Positions 16,518-26,352 of a stretch of 64,000 bases of DNA are shown one piece after another. Below the pieces are notes generated by a model, which was not told where the DNA came from, made no database searches, and saw only the letters and a program-made list of their open reading frames with translations. Source of the DNA: Teichococcus oryzae (GTDB lineage: Bacteria; Pseudomonadota; Alphaproteobacteria; Acetobacterales; Acetobacteraceae); NCBI RefSeq assembly GCF_008386565.1, contig NZ_VUKA01000002.1, positions 372,001-436,000 of the forward strand. Direction: 5' to 3'. Position numbers and translations under genes: made by a program. The stretch's first letter is position 1, and each line of letters opens with the position of its first letter.

Positions 16518-17041
16518 TGGAACATCCTTTCTGGCGCATCCTGCTGGTGTTTCTGCCCTTGTCCTTCCTGACGGTGGGGGGCGGGCAGAGCATCGTGTCC
16601 GACATCCACCGCCAGGCGGTCGATGTGCAGGGCTGGATGAGCGATGCGCGCTTTCTGGAATTGTTCGCGATTTCCCGCCTGACGCCGGGGCCGGGGGCGC
16701 TGCTGTCCCCCATGGTGGCCTTTGACGCGATGGGCGTGTGGGGCGCGCTGGTGGCGGCCTTCGCCATCTTCACCCCGTCCTCCATCCTGGTCTGGGGGCT
16801 GGCGGGGCTGTGGCGGCGCACCCGCGGCGCGGCCTGGCAGAAGGCGGTGGAACGCGGCCTGGCGCCGGTGGCGGCGGGCATGATCCTGGCCGCTGGCGCC
16901 ACCCTGCTCAGCGTCGCCGAGGGCGGATGGCTCGCCTGGGCGGTTGCCGCCATCTCCACCCTGCTGCTGATGACCACCCGCGCCAGCCCCTTCGTGCTGC
17001 TGCCGGCCGGGGCGCTGGTCTTCTGGATGGTCTTCGGATGA
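16517..17041 (+). CDS. Chromate transporter, C-terminal half-size subunit
   Basis: Second CHR half of 174 residues with the repeated family motif FLPLSFLTVGGGQSIVSDI and ISRLTPGPGALLSPMVAF, followed by transmembrane helices. Coupled to the first half by a TGATG overlap. In many bacteria the halves are fused in one 400-residue ChrA. The physiological anion is not known; no chromate regulator (ChrB) is nearby. Confidence 0.85.
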   Translation: MEHPFWRILLVFLPLSFLTVGGGQSIVSDIHRQAVDVQGWMSDARFLELFAISRLTPGPGALLSPMVAFDAMGVWGALVAAFAIFTPSSILVWGLAGLWRRTRGAAWQKAVERGLAPVAAGMILAAGATLLSVAEGGWLAWAVAAISTLLLMTTRASPFVLLPAGALVFWMVFG

Positions 17042-17141
17042 GCGGCGCGGCGCGGCGCCGCGCGCCATGCGCCCGGCACAGCCTGCCTTCCGCGCGGAAC
17101 AACTCGACAGAACCGGCCCTTCCGGCCCATAGCCCCTGCTG

Positions 17142-18452
17142 ATGACCCCGCCCCGTTCCCGTCCGCCCGGCCCCCGTTCCGCCCGTCCCGCCAGGCGCTC
17201 CGCCCCTGGCCGCCCGCGCAACCCGACGCGCAGCGCGGCGCTGGCCCTGGTCAGCGCGGTGCTGGAGCGCCACCGGTCGCTCGAGGAGGCGCTGGACGCC
17301 CTGCCTGCCGCCGAGGCGCGCGACCGTGCCGCCGCCCATCGCATCGCCGCCGCCGTGCTGCGCCGCCTGGGCAGCATCGACGCCGTGCTGGAGCCGCTGC
17401 TGCGCCGCGAGCCGCCGCCCGAGGTGCGCAGCGCCCTGCGCATCGGTGCCGCCGAGCTGCTGCTGCTGGACACCCCGCCCCATGCCGCGGTGGCGAGTTG
17501 CGTCGATCTGGTGCCGCGCCCCTTCGCCGGGCTGGTGAACGCCGTGCTGCGCCGCGTCGCCGCCGAGGGCGCCGCGGCGCTGGAGGATCTTGATGGCGAG
17601 CGGCTGGACACGCCCGGCTGGCTTTGGACGGCCTGGCACGCCGCCTATGGCCCGGCGGTGCGGGCGATCGCCCGCGCGCACCGGATGCCGGCGCCGCTCG
17701 ACCTGTCGTTGCGCCCGGGCACGGCGCCGCCGGAAGGGGCGCTGATGCTGCCCACCGGCACGGCCCGCTTCCCCGCCGGCACCCGCATCACCGAGATCCC
17801 GGCTTTCGCCGAGGGCCATGCCTGGGCCCAGGACGCCGCCGCCGCCCTTCCGGCCCGCCTGCTGGGCGCGGCGCCGGGAAGCCGCGTCGCCGATCTTTGC
17901 GCGGCGCCGGGGGGCAAGACGGCGCAGCTCGCCGCCATGGGGGCCGAGGTGGTCGCGGTGGAGCGGGACGCGCACCGCATCGGCCGCCTGCGCGAGAACC
18001 TGGCCCGGCTGCGCCTCGCGGCCGAGATCGTCCAGGCCGATGCCGCCGCCTGGGACCCGGGCGTGGCCTTTGACGCCGTGCTGCTGGACGCGCCCTGCTC
18101 CGCGACCGGCACCATCCGCCGGCACCCGGACGTGCCGCATCTGAAGCGTCCCGGCGACGTGCCCAGCCTGGCCGCGCTGCAGGGGCCGCTGATCGCGGCG
18201 GCGGCGAAGCTGCTGCGGCCGGGCGGCCGGCTGGTCTTCGCCACCTGCTCCCTGCAGCCGGAGGAAGGCGAGGCGCAGGCCCGCGCCGCCTTCAGCAACG
18301 GCCTGCTGCCCGAACCGGTCCAGCCCGGCGAGCTGCCGGGGCTGGAGGCGGCCCTGACGCCGGAAGGCTGGGTGCGCACCCGGCCCGACCTGTGGGCGGA
18401 GCAGGGCGGCCTGGACGGCTTCTTCATCGCCCGCTTCCGCAAGCCGGGCTGA
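17142..18452 (+). CDS. rsmB: 16S rRNA m5C methyltransferase, RsmB/Sun family
   Basis: S-adenosylmethionine-dependent RNA cytosine-5 methyltransferase of 436 residues. An Arg/Pro-rich N-terminal tail of about 30 residues leads into a NusB-like RNA-binding domain (about 30-150) and the catalytic domain. The latter has SAM motif [31 protein letters not shown] (the releasing Cys) and [12 protein letters not shown] (the nucleophilic Cys). RsmB methylates C967 of 16S rRNA in E. coli. Placement just before rpe is seen in related Alphaproteobacteria. Confidence 0.9.
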   Translation: MTPPRSRPPGPRSARPARRSAPGRPRNPTRSAALALVSAVLERHRSLEEALDALPAAEARDRAAAHRIAAAVLRRLGSIDAVLEPLLRREPPPEVRSALRIGAAELLLLDTPPHAAVASCVDLVPRPFAGLVNAVLRRVAAEGAAALEDLDGERLDTPGWLWTAWHAAYGPAVRAIARAHRMPAPLDLSLRPGTAPPEGALMLPTGTARFPAGTRITEIPAFAEGHAWAQDAAAALPARLLGAAPGSRVADLCAAPGGKTAQLAAMGAEVVAVERDAHRIGRLRENLARLRLAAEIVQADAAAWDPGVAFDAVLLDAPCSATGTIRRHPDVPHLKRPGDVPSLAALQGPLIAAAAKLLRPGGRLVFATCSLQPEEGEAQARAAFSNGLLPEPVQPGELPGLEAALTPEGWVRTRPDLWAEQGGLDGFFIARFRKPG

Positions 18453-18535
18453 ATGCTCCAGGGTTGAACAAACATGCGGCGCTTCCCTCTCCTGGCGCCT
18501 TGTCCCCACCGGGAGGCGCAGGCATAACTTGCCGC

Positions 18536-19198
18536 GTGTCACGCCCCGTCAAAATCGCCCCGTCCCTGCTGGCCGCTGATTTCGCGCGGCTGGGAGAAGA
18601 AATCGCCGCTGTCGAGGCCGCCGGTGCCGACTGGCTGCATCTCGACATCATGGACGGGCATTTCGTGCCCAACATCAGCTACGGCCCGGCCGTGGTGAAG
18701 GCGCTGCGCCCGCACACGCGCATGCCCTTCGACGTGCATCTGATGATCGCGCCGGTGGATGGCCTGCTTCCGGCCTTCGCCGATGCGGGCGCGCAGCGCA
18801 TCAGCCTGCACCCCGAGGCGGGGCCGCACCTCCATCGCTCCCTGCAGAACATCCGGGCGCTGGGCTGCTCCCCGGGCGTGGTGCTGAACCCGGCCACGCC
18901 TGCTTCGGTGGTGGAGCCGGTGCTGGACCTGGTGGACCTGATCCTGGTGATGACGGTCAATCCCGGCTTTGGCGGCCAGAAATTCATCCACAGCCAGTTG
19001 CCGAAGATGCGGGCGCTGCGGCGCATGATCGACGCCTCGGGCCGGGAGATCGCCTTGCAGGTGGATGGCGGGGTCACGGCGGAAACCGCGCCGCTCTGCC
19101 TGGAGGCGGGGGCGGATGTGCTGGTGGCCGGCACCGCCGTGTTCGGCGCGCCGGACTACGCGGCGGCCATCGCCGCGTTGCGGATGGGCCGCGCCTGA
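18536..19198 (+). CDS. rpe: Ribulose-phosphate 3-epimerase
   Basis: Interconverts ribulose 5-phosphate and xylulose 5-phosphate in the pentose phosphate pathway. The TIM-barrel product has 220 residues, normal size, with metal-binding and catalytic stretches [31 protein letters not shown] and LQVDGGV. The start is GTG 18536 ([15 protein letters not shown] follows); GGGAGG is about 20 bases away, so initiation may be weak. Its TGA shares a base with the ATG of the heparinase-type gene, tying a housekeeping gene to the polysaccharide cluster. Confidence 0.93.
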   Translation: MSRPVKIAPSLLAADFARLGEEIAAVEAAGADWLHLDIMDGHFVPNISYGPAVVKALRPHTRMPFDVHLMIAPVDGLLPAFADAGAQRISLHPEAGPHLHRSLQNIRALGCSPGVVLNPATPASVVEPVLDLVDLILVMTVNPGFGGQKFIHSQLPKMRALRRMIDASGREIALQVDGGVTAETAPLCLEAGADVLVAGTAVFGAPDYAAAIAALRMGRA

Positions 19199-20880
19199 TG
19201 GCGGACTGGCTGCGCGGCGCCCGGCGCATGGTGGCGGGGCTGAAGCCTGTGAAGGTGCCCGACGCCCCCAGCCGCGCCTTTCGCGACCTTTGGCCGGGCG
19301 ATGCCGCGCGCGGCCACCGGGTGCTGCGCGGCGAATGCGAGGTGGCCGGCACCGTCCGCCCGCTGCTGATCGCCGCCGAGGGTGGCCAGGGCTGGGGCGA
19401 GGGCAGCGGCTCGGTTGTCTGGCGCGCCGCCGTGCATGGCTTCGCCTGGCTGCGGGACCTGCGGGCCCTTGGCACCGATGGCGCCCGGCTGCGGGCCCGC
19501 GACCTCGCCGCCGACTGGCTGGCCCATGGTGGCGGCGAGGGCATCGCCGCCGTGCCGGATGTGGCGGGCGCCCGGCTGTCCGCCTGGCTCGGCCATTGGG
19601 ATTTCCTGGCCGCCACGGCGGAGGACGGCTTTCGTCGAGCCCTGATGGTGCGCCTGGCGCAGGATGCGCGCGGCCTGGTCGCCGCGCTGCCGGCCGAGGG
19701 GCGGCACCGCGGCGCGCTGGTGGCGCTGAAGGGCGGCCTTGCCGCGGCGGTGGCGCTGAACGAGGAAAGCTGGATCGCCCGCTGCCTGCGCGTGCTGCCG
19801 CAGGAGATCGAGCGGCAGATCCTGCCCGATGGCGCGCATGTGGAGCGTTCCCCGGCGCAGCTGCTTCTGGCGGTGCAGGATCTGATCGAGATCCGCAACC
19901 TGCTGCACGGCGCCGGGCTGGAGGCGCCGCCGCATCTGGGCCTGGCGCTGGATCGCGCGGCCCCCGCCCTGCGGCTGTTCCGCCATGGGGATGGCGGGCT
20001 GGCCCTGTTCAACGGCACGCGCGATTTTGGCGCCTCGCTGGTGGATCTGGTGCTGACCCAGGGCCAGGCGCGCGGCCGCGCCCCGCTGATCCTGGCCGAA
20101 GCCGGCTTCCAGCGCCTGCAGGCCGGCCGCACCCTGGTGATCGCCGATTGCGGCCCGCCGCCGGGCGCGCGCGTGGCCGCCGGCCCCGCCGGCCTGCCGC
20201 GTGGCGCCGACCGCTTCCACCATGCCGGCACCCTGTCCTTCGAGATGTCGGTGGGCCGCGACCGGCTGATCACCAATTGCGGCGCCGCCACCGCCGATGC
20301 CGGCCCGTGGCGCGATGCGCTGCGTGCCAGCGCCGCGCATTCCACCCTGGTCCTGGCCGACACCAACAGCAGCGAGCTGCGCGAGGACGGCCTTGGCCGC
20401 CGCCCGGAGGCGGTGGAGGCCGAGCGCCAGGAAGCCAATGGCGCGCAATGGCTGGATGCCAGCCATGATGGCTATCGCCGCGGCTTCGGCGCCCTCCATC
20501 GCCGCCGCCTTTACCTGTCCGAATCCGGCGACGACCTGCGCGGGGAGGATGCGGTGGAAGGCGAGAACCTGCCGGGCTTCACCCTGCGCTTCCACCTCCA
20601 TCCCGGCGTGGTGGCCAGCCTGCAGGAAGCCGAAAGCGCCGTTCTGCTGCGCCTGCCTTCCGGCGCTTCCTGGCGCTTCCGCTGCCGCGACGTGGCGCTG
20701 GCGCTGGAAGACAGCGTGTTCATGGCCGGCGAGCCGCGCCGCTCCTCGCAGATCGTGCTGACGGCCGGGGCCGGCACCGCTTCCGTGCAGTGGGCGCTGA
20801 GCCGCGTCAGCGTGCCGCAGCCCGCCGCCTCCGGCGCCAGGGGGCCCACGGCCGCGCCCTCCGACGGGCCGGCGGAATAA
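19198..20880 (+). CDS. Heparinase II/III-family protein
   Basis: Product of 560 residues. The N-terminal half is helical, alpha/alpha-barrel-like; the C-terminal half has the heparinase II/III signatures FHHAGTLSFEMSVGRDRLITNCG and AHSTLVLADTNSSEL, then a beta-rich domain. Family members are polysaccharide lyases. Alphaproteobacterial members beside polysaccharide genes may trim or turn over a uronic-acid-containing surface polymer (inference). There is no signal peptide, so it is probably cytoplasmic or exported by an unknown route. Translationally coupled to rpe by TGATG. Confidence 0.85.
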   Translation: MADWLRGARRMVAGLKPVKVPDAPSRAFRDLWPGDAARGHRVLRGECEVAGTVRPLLIAAEGGQGWGEGSGSVVWRAAVHGFAWLRDLRALGTDGARLRARDLAADWLAHGGGEGIAAVPDVAGARLSAWLGHWDFLAATAEDGFRRALMVRLAQDARGLVAALPAEGRHRGALVALKGGLAAAVALNEESWIARCLRVLPQEIERQILPDGAHVERSPAQLLLAVQDLIEIRNLLHGAGLEAPPHLGLALDRAAPALRLFRHGDGGLALFNGTRDFGASLVDLVLTQGQARGRAPLILAEAGFQRLQAGRTLVIADCGPPPGARVAAGPAGLPRGADRFHHAGTLSFEMSVGRDRLITNCGAATADAGPWRDALRASAAHSTLVLADTNSSELREDGLGRRPEAVEAERQEANGAQWLDASHDGYRRGFGALHRRRLYLSESGDDLRGEDAVEGENLPGFTLRFHLHPGVVASLQEAESAVLLRLPSGASWRFRCRDVALALEDSVFMAGEPRRSSQIVLTAGAGTASVQWALSRVSVPQPAASGARGPTAAPSDGPAE

Positions 20881-20897
20881 CGCCGGCTCCCGCCGCC

Positions 20898-22007
20898 TTG
20901 AAGGTCGCCGAAGTCTGCAACGTCGACTTCTCCTTGCGGCATTTCGTGCTGCCGGTGATGCGGGAAGCGCGGGCGCGGGGCCATGAGGTGGTGGGCATCT
21001 GCGCCGAGGGGAAGCTGCTCGACCTGCCGCGCCAGGAAGGCTTCCGCATCGTGCCGGTTCCCATGGCGCGCTCGCTGAACCCGCTGGCGCAGTGGCGAGC
21101 CTATTGCGCGCTGCTGCGGTTGTTCCGCGAGGAACGCTTCGACCTGGTCCATGCGCACATGCCGATCTCCGGCCTGCTGGCGCGGCTGGCGGCGAAGCGC
21201 GCCGGGGTGAAGCGCATCGCCTATACGGGGCATGGCTTTCTGTTCAACCAGCCGGGCCCCTGGTGGCGGCGCACCCTATCGCTTTGGCTGGAGCGGCTGG
21301 GCGGCCGCCTCACGGATGTTTTCATGACCGTGTCGGAGGAGGAGGCCGCAGATGCCCGCCGCCTCGGCATCGCGCCGCATGCGGTCGGTATCCGCAATGG
21401 CCGCGATCCCCGGCGGTTCCGCCCCGATGCGGCGGCGCGCGCCGCGCTGCGGGCCGAGCTGGGCGCCGCGGATGGCGAATGCGTCGTCGTGATCATCTCG
21501 CGCCTCGTGCGGCACAAGGGGCATGTGGAATTGCTGCGGGCCATGGAAGCGGTGCCCGATGCCACGCTCTGGGTGGTGGGCGAGCGCCTGGCCACCGACC
21601 ATGGCCCCGACATGGCGGAGGATTTCGCCCGGGCGGAGGAGGCGCTGGGCCGCCGGCTGAAGCGCCTCGGCTACCGCGAGGATGTCGGGCGGGTGCTGGC
21701 GGCGGCCGACGTGTTCTGCCTGCCCAGCCATTTCGAGGGCCTGCCCATGTCCGTGATCGAGGCCATGATGACCGGGCTGCCGGTGGTGGCCACCGACATC
21801 CGGGGCCCGCGCGAGCAGGTGCGGGATGGCGAAACCGGCCTGCTGGTGCCACCGGCCGAGATTCCGCCGCTGGCGGCCGCCCTGTCCCGCCTCGCCGGCG
21901 ATCCGGCCCTGCGGGCCCGCATGGGCGCCGCCGGGCGCGAGCTGGCGTTGCAGCGCTTCGACGAGCGGGACGTGGTGGGCCGCACCCTGGACCTGATGGG
22001 GCTGTAG
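20898..22007 (+). CDS. Glycosyltransferase family 4 (GT-B fold)
   Basis: Retaining glycosyltransferase of 369 residues. The N-terminal acceptor domain starts KVAEVCNVDFSLRHFVLPVM and includes DLVHAHMPISGLLARLAA; the C-terminal donor domain has VVIISRLVRHKGH and FEGLPMSVIEAMMTGLPVVATD, the E-x7-E region binding the nucleotide sugar. TTG at 20898 is chosen because homologous sequence begins there; an open frame extends to 20790 but reads as low-complexity Arg/Ala/Gly. It lies between the heparinase-like gene and the ABC exporter, so it should help build the same surface polymer. The sugar is unknown. Confidence 0.85.
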   Translation: MKVAEVCNVDFSLRHFVLPVMREARARGHEVVGICAEGKLLDLPRQEGFRIVPVPMARSLNPLAQWRAYCALLRLFREERFDLVHAHMPISGLLARLAAKRAGVKRIAYTGHGFLFNQPGPWWRRTLSLWLERLGGRLTDVFMTVSEEEAADARRLGIAPHAVGIRNGRDPRRFRPDAAARAALRAELGAADGECVVVIISRLVRHKGHVELLRAMEAVPDATLWVVGERLATDHGPDMAEDFARAEEALGRRLKRLGYREDVGRVLAAADVFCLPSHFEGLPMSVIEAMMTGLPVVATDIRGPREQVRDGETGLLVPPAEIPPLAAALSRLAGDPALRARMGAAGRELALQRFDERDVVGRTLDLMGL

Positions 22008-22011
22008 CCAC

Positions 22012-22034
22012 GGCCCATCCGCTGCGGATGGGCC
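22012..22034 (+). terminator. Perfect inverted repeat after the GT4 gene
   Basis: GGCCCATCCGC, one base, GCGGATGGGCC: a perfect 11-bp inverted repeat five bases after the stop codon. No T-run follows. Further GGCCC/GGCCCATC fragments recur up to 22074, so the spacer is a small nest of repeats. It may be a terminator or a transcript-end stabiliser. Confidence 0.45.
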
Positions 22035-22100
22035 ATCATGGATGGCCCGTCATAGTTGGCCCGTTGGCCCATCTGGGCTTTGCGTCTATAGGAACGGCCC

Positions 22101-22952
22101 ATGGACGCCCATGTCACCCCAGCCACCACGCCGGTTTCCGTGCGGTTCAACGCCGCCGAGCCCGAGCGCCTGAGCCGTGCGCTGCGCGACCTTCATCAGG
22201 GTTTCGCGCAGTTCCGCCTGGCCCGAACCCTGGCCTGGCTTGACCTGCGCAACCGGTATCGTGGCTCCGTGCTGGGGCCGTTCTGGCTGACGCTGTCAAC
22301 AGCGGTGATGCTGTTCAGCCTCGGCTTCCTGTATTCCACCCTGTTCCAGATGTCGCTGTCCGAGTACCTGCCCTGGCTCGCGGTCAGCCTGATCCTGTGG
22401 AACATGCTGGCGCAGATGGTGACCGAGGCCTGCGTCAGCCTCACCAGCGCCGAAACCATTGTGCGGCAGATGCCGCTGCCCTTCACCGTGCATGCGCTGC
22501 GTTGCGTGATCCGCAATGCACTGGTGACGGCGCACAACCTTCCGTTGATCGTCATCGTGCTGATGATCTTCGGCGTGTATCCGGACTGGTCGGCCCTGCT
22601 GATCCTGCCGGGCCTGCTGATCCTGGCCGTGAACGCGCTGGCGGCATCCCTGCTGCTTGGCATGGTGTGCGCCCGCTTCCGCGACATCGCCCCCATCGTC
22701 GGCAGTGTGATGCAGATCGCCTTCTTCATGACGCCGGTGATCTGGAAGCCGCATCTGCTCAGCGCCGAATACCATTGGCTGCTGCTGTTGAACCCTCTCT
22801 ACACGCTGCTGGAAACAATCCGCGGGCCGCTGATCGAGGGGGGCGGCAGCCTGGCCGTCTGGCTGGCGGCGCTGGGCTACACCATTGTCCATTGCACCGT
22901 CGGCTTTGTTTTCTTTGTGCGCTTCCGCGGCCGTGTCGCGTTCTGGGTGTAA
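22101..22952 (+). CDS. ABC-2 polysaccharide export permease (Wzm/KpsM type)
   Basis: Inner-membrane permease of 283 residues with six predicted transmembrane helices and the family pattern LAWLDLRNRYRGSVLGPFWLTLS near residue 45, plus FFMTPVIWKP and LLNPLYTLLETIRGPL. With the ATPase encoded two bases downstream it should export a lipid-linked or capsule-type glycan. AGGAA precedes the ATG. Confidence 0.9.
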   Translation: MDAHVTPATTPVSVRFNAAEPERLSRALRDLHQGFAQFRLARTLAWLDLRNRYRGSVLGPFWLTLSTAVMLFSLGFLYSTLFQMSLSEYLPWLAVSLILWNMLAQMVTEACVSLTSAETIVRQMPLPFTVHALRCVIRNALVTAHNLPLIVIVLMIFGVYPDWSALLILPGLLILAVNALAASLLLGMVCARFRDIAPIVGSVMQIAFFMTPVIWKPHLLSAEYHWLLLLNPLYTLLETIRGPLIEGGGSLAVWLAALGYTIVHCTVGFVFFVRFRGRVAFWV

Positions 22953-22954
22953 CC

Positions 22955-23719
22955 ATGGCCCACATCATCGCGCGCGGCGTCTCGATCGAGTTCCCGCTTT
23001 ACCACATGGGCGCACGCTCGCTGAAGAAGCGGCTGCTCGCCTCGTCGCCGCTGCGGCTGCGCGCGGATGACGCGAACCGCATCGTCGTGTCTGCGCTCCG
23101 CGACCTCAACTTCACCATCAGCCGGGGCGAGCGTGTGGCGCTGATCGGCCATAACGGTGCCGGCAAGACCACCCTGCTGCGCACCCTGGCCGGCATCTAC
23201 GAGCCGGTGGCGGGCGAGCTGGAAGTGGCGGGGGTGATCGGCCAGATGATCGATCCCGGCGCCGGCCTCGACATGGAGGCGACCGGCCGGGAGAACATCG
23301 TGCTGCGCGGCCTTTACCGCGGGCTGGGCGAGCGCGAGAGCCAGATCCTCGCCGATGAGGTCGCCGACTTCTCCGATCTGGGCGAGTTCCTCGACGTGCC
23401 GGTGCGCAATTATTCCTCCGGCATGACGGTGCGGCTGTCCTTCGCCATGGCAACGGCGATCAAGCCGCAGGTGTTGCTGATGGATGAATGGTTCCTGGCC
23501 GGCGATGCCGACTTCATGGCCAAGGCCGAGCAACGCCTGGGCCGGCTGGTGGAAGGCGCCGACGTGCTGGTGCTGGCCACGCATGAGATGGGCATCGTCC
23601 GCCGCTGGTGCACCCGCGCCATGCGGCTGGAGGCCGGGCGCGTGGTCGCGGATGGCCGGGTCGAGGAATTGCTCGGCCCCGAGGCCGCCCCGGCCAAGGT
23701 GGCGGCGCACGGTGCCTGA
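22955..23719 (+). CDS. ABC polysaccharide export ATPase (Wzt/KpsT type)
   Basis: Nucleotide-binding subunit of 254 residues: Walker A GHNGAGKTTLL, signature YSSGMTVRLSF, Walker B VLLMDEWFLAGD, H-loop ATHEMG. It stops soon after the ATPase core, so it lacks the C-terminal carbohydrate-recognition domain of long Wzt proteins. That points to export of a finished or capsule-like chain rather than terminal-modification-dependent O-antigen export (family-level inference). Two bases separate it from the permease gene. Confidence 0.9.
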   Translation: MAHIIARGVSIEFPLYHMGARSLKKRLLASSPLRLRADDANRIVVSALRDLNFTISRGERVALIGHNGAGKTTLLRTLAGIYEPVAGELEVAGVIGQMIDPGAGLDMEATGRENIVLRGLYRGLGERESQILADEVADFSDLGEFLDVPVRNYSSGMTVRLSFAMATAIKPQVLLMDEWFLAGDADFMAKAEQRLGRLVEGADVLVLATHEMGIVRRWCTRAMRLEAGRVVADGRVEELLGPEAAPAKVAAHGA

Positions 23720-23764
23720 GGCATCGGCCGGGCGGAATGGCACGGAAGTGAAAGCGAGGACGCG

Positions 23765-24349
23765 ATGAGCCGGAACCCTGTGCAACTGATCCGCCCCCGG
23801 CGCTTCGGCGATGACCGCGGCTGGTTCACCGAAAGCTGGAGCCGCGCCCGCTTCGAGGCGGTCGGCATCACGCTCGACTTCGTGCAGGACAACCATTCCA
23901 TGTCGGCGACGCCCGGCACGCTGCGCGGCCTGCATTTCCAGCGCCCGCCCTTCGCCCAGGACAAGCTGGTGCGCTGCGTGCGCGGCAGCATCTTCGACGT
24001 GGCGGTGGATGTGCGGAAGGGCTCGCCCACCTATGGGCGCTGGGTGGGCGCGACCCTGACCGCGGCCGAGGGCACGCAGATCCTGGTGCCGGTCGGCTTC
24101 GCCCATGGATTTGTCACGCTGGAGCCGGATTGCGAGGTCACCTACAAGACCTCCGCCCCTTATTCCGCGGAATGCGATGGCGGCATCCGCTGGGACGATC
24201 CGGATATCGGCGTTGAATGGCCCCTGCCGGCAGGTGGCCCCATTCTGTCCGGCAAGGACAAGGTCGCGCCGCTCTTGCGCGAGTTCGACAGCCCCTTCGC
24301 CTATGATGGGCACCCGCTGCTGCCGCTGGGCGAGCCGCTGGTTCCCTGA
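23765..24349 (+). CDS. rmlC: dTDP-4-dehydrorhamnose 3,5-epimerase
   Basis: Third enzyme of dTDP-L-rhamnose synthesis. The cupin protein has 194 residues, with RGLHFQRPP (catalytic His), VAVDVRKGSPTYGRWVG and GFAHGFVTLEPDCEVTYKTSAPYSAE (catalytic Tyr region). GAGGA lies before the ATG. First of four adjacent genes in the order rmlC-rmlB-rmlA-rmlD. Confidence 0.93.
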   Translation: MSRNPVQLIRPRRFGDDRGWFTESWSRARFEAVGITLDFVQDNHSMSATPGTLRGLHFQRPPFAQDKLVRCVRGSIFDVAVDVRKGSPTYGRWVGATLTAAEGTQILVPVGFAHGFVTLEPDCEVTYKTSAPYSAECDGGIRWDDPDIGVEWPLPAGGPILSGKDKVAPLLREFDSPFAYDGHPLLPLGEPLVP

Positions 24350-24394
24350 CATTCTGCCATTCCCCTTCTTCTCTGCCCCAGAGGATCGTTTTCC

Positions 24395-25465
24395 TTGGAA
24401 AGCCCTTCGCTGAACGTCCTGGTCACCGGCGGCGCCGGCTTCATCGGTTCCGCCCTGGTTCGTCAGCTGGTGGCGCAGGGAAAGCACCGCGTGCTGAACC
24501 TCGACAAGCTGACCTATGCGGGGACGCTGTCCTCGCTCGATTCCATCGCCAACCGGCCGAATTACGAGTTCGTGCAGGCGGATATCGCCGATGCGGCGGC
24601 GGTGGGCGCGGTGTTCGGGCGCTTCGATCCCGATGTGGTGGTGCATCTGGCGGCGGAAAGCCATGTGGACCGCTCGATCGACGGGCCGGGCGAGTTCATC
24701 CAGACCAACATCGTCGGCACCTTCACCCTGTTGCAGGCGGCGCTGGCCCATTGGCGCGCCCTGCCGGAGCCGCGCCGCGCCGGTTTCCGCTTCCACCACG
24801 TTTCCACCGACGAGGTGTATGGCTCGCTCGGCGCCGAGGGGCTGTTCACTGAGGAAACGCCCTATGACCCGCGCTCGCCTTATTCGGCCAGCAAGGCGGG
24901 GTCGGACCATCTGGTCAGCGCCTGGCACCACACCTATGGCCTGCCGACGCTGATCACCAACTGTTCCAACAATTACGGGCCGTTCCACTTCCCCGAGAAG
25001 CTGATCCCGCTGGTGACGCTGAAGGCGCTGGAAGGCGCGCCGCTGCCGGTCTACGGCAAGGGCGAGAATGTGCGCGACTGGCTGTTCGTCGAGGACCATG
25101 CCCGCGCCCTGCAAACAGTGTTCGAGCGCGGCGTGCCAGGCCAGACCTACAATGTGGGCGGCAATGCCGAACGGCAGAACATCGAGGTGGTGCGGCGCAT
25201 CTGCGCCACCCTCGACCGCCTGCGCCCGCGCGCGGACGGAAAATCCTATGCCGGGCAGATCAGCTTCGTCACCGACCGCCCCGGCCATGACCTGCGCTAC
25301 GCCATCGACGCCTCCAAGCTGAAGCGCGAGCTGGGCTGGGAACCGCGCGAAACCTTTGAATCCGGGCTGGAGAAGACCGTGACCTGGTATCTGGAGAACG
25401 AGAGCTGGTGGCGGCCGATCCAGCAGCGCGCCTATGGCGGGCAGCGCCTCGGCCTGAAGGGCTGA
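24395..25465 (+). CDS. rmlB: dTDP-glucose 4,6-dehydratase
   Basis: Second enzyme of the rhamnose pathway. The extended SDR protein has 356 residues, with NAD-binding [35 protein letters not shown] and catalytic [29 protein letters not shown] and [10 protein letters not shown] bind substrate. The start is TTG at 24395 with GAGGA upstream. Confidence 0.94.
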   Translation: MESPSLNVLVTGGAGFIGSALVRQLVAQGKHRVLNLDKLTYAGTLSSLDSIANRPNYEFVQADIADAAAVGAVFGRFDPDVVVHLAAESHVDRSIDGPGEFIQTNIVGTFTLLQAALAHWRALPEPRRAGFRFHHVSTDEVYGSLGAEGLFTEETPYDPRSPYSASKAGSDHLVSAWHHTYGLPTLITNCSNNYGPFHFPEKLIPLVTLKALEGAPLPVYGKGENVRDWLFVEDHARALQTVFERGVPGQTYNVGGNAERQNIEVVRRICATLDRLRPRADGKSYAGQISFVTDRPGHDLRYAIDASKLKRELGWEPRETFESGLEKTVTWYLENESWWRPIQQRAYGGQRLGLKG

Positions 25466-25470
25466 ACGCG

Positions 25471-26340
25471 ATGAAGGGCATCGTCCTCGCCGGCGGCTCC
25501 GGCACGCGGCTGCACCCGGCCACCCTGGCGGTCAACAAGCAGTTGCTGCCGGTCTATGACAAGCCGATGGTCTATTACCCGATCTCGGTGCTGATGCTGG
25601 CCGGCATCCGCGAGATCCTGGTGATCTCCTCGCCCGAATTCCTCGACATGTACAAGCGGCTGCTGGGCGATGGCAGTCAGTTCGGCGTGACCTTCTCCTA
25701 TGCCGAGCAGCCGAAGCCGGAAGGGCTGGCCCAGGCCTTCGTCATCGGCCGCGACTTCGTGGGCGATGATTCCGTGGCGCTGGTGCTGGGCGACAACATC
25801 TTCTACGGCGCCCATCTTTCCGACATGGTGCGGGCCGCCGCCGAGCGGAAGAACGGCGCCACCGTCTTCGCCTATTACGTCGAGGACCCCGAGCGCTATG
25901 GCGTGGTGGAATTCGACGACAGCGGCAAGGCGCTGTCCATCGTCGAGAAGCCGGCCCAGCCGCGTTCGCACTGGGCGGTGACGGGGCTCTACTTCTACGA
26001 CAATTCGGTGCTGGATGTCGCCGCGGGGATCAAGCCCTCGCCGCGGGGCGAGCTGGAGATCACCGACGTCAACCTGCACTACCTGGAGCTGGGCCAGCTG
26101 CAGGTGGAGCGGATGGGGCGGGGCTATGCCTGGCTCGACACGGGGACGCATGATTCGCTGCTCGATGCCGGCGAGTTCGTCCGCACCATCCAGCAGCGCC
26201 AGGGCCTGCCGATCGCTTCGCTGGAGGAGATCGCCTTTCTCAACGGTTTCATCGACGTCGACCAGCTGCGTGCCCGCGGGCAGCTTTTCGCCAAGACCGC
26301 CTATGGCCAGCACCTGCTGCGCCTGGCCGCGCAAAGCTGA
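25471..26340 (+). CDS. rmlA: Glucose-1-phosphate thymidylyltransferase
   Basis: First enzyme of the rhamnose pathway: dTTP plus glucose 1-phosphate give dTDP-glucose. The product has 289 residues, with [38 protein letters not shown] and [14 protein letters not shown]. The ATG at 25471 lies six bases after the rmlB stop; the open frame extends further upstream only as an rmlB shadow. Confidence 0.95.
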   Translation: MKGIVLAGGSGTRLHPATLAVNKQLLPVYDKPMVYYPISVLMLAGIREILVISSPEFLDMYKRLLGDGSQFGVTFSYAEQPKPEGLAQAFVIGRDFVGDDSVALVLGDNIFYGAHLSDMVRAAAERKNGATVFAYYVEDPERYGVVEFDDSGKALSIVEKPAQPRSHWAVTGLYFYDNSVLDVAAGIKPSPRGELEITDVNLHYLELGQLQVERMGRGYAWLDTGTHDSLLDAGEFVRTIQQRQGLPIASLEEIAFLNGFIDVDQLRARGQLFAKTAYGQHLLRLAAQS

Positions 26341-26352
26341 GGGGAGCCATCC

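Noticed and set aside
22877-25288. 803-codon minus-strand frame
   Set aside because: Antisense to the ABC ATPase, rmlC and rmlB, which have full motifs and ribosome sites. The frame has none.
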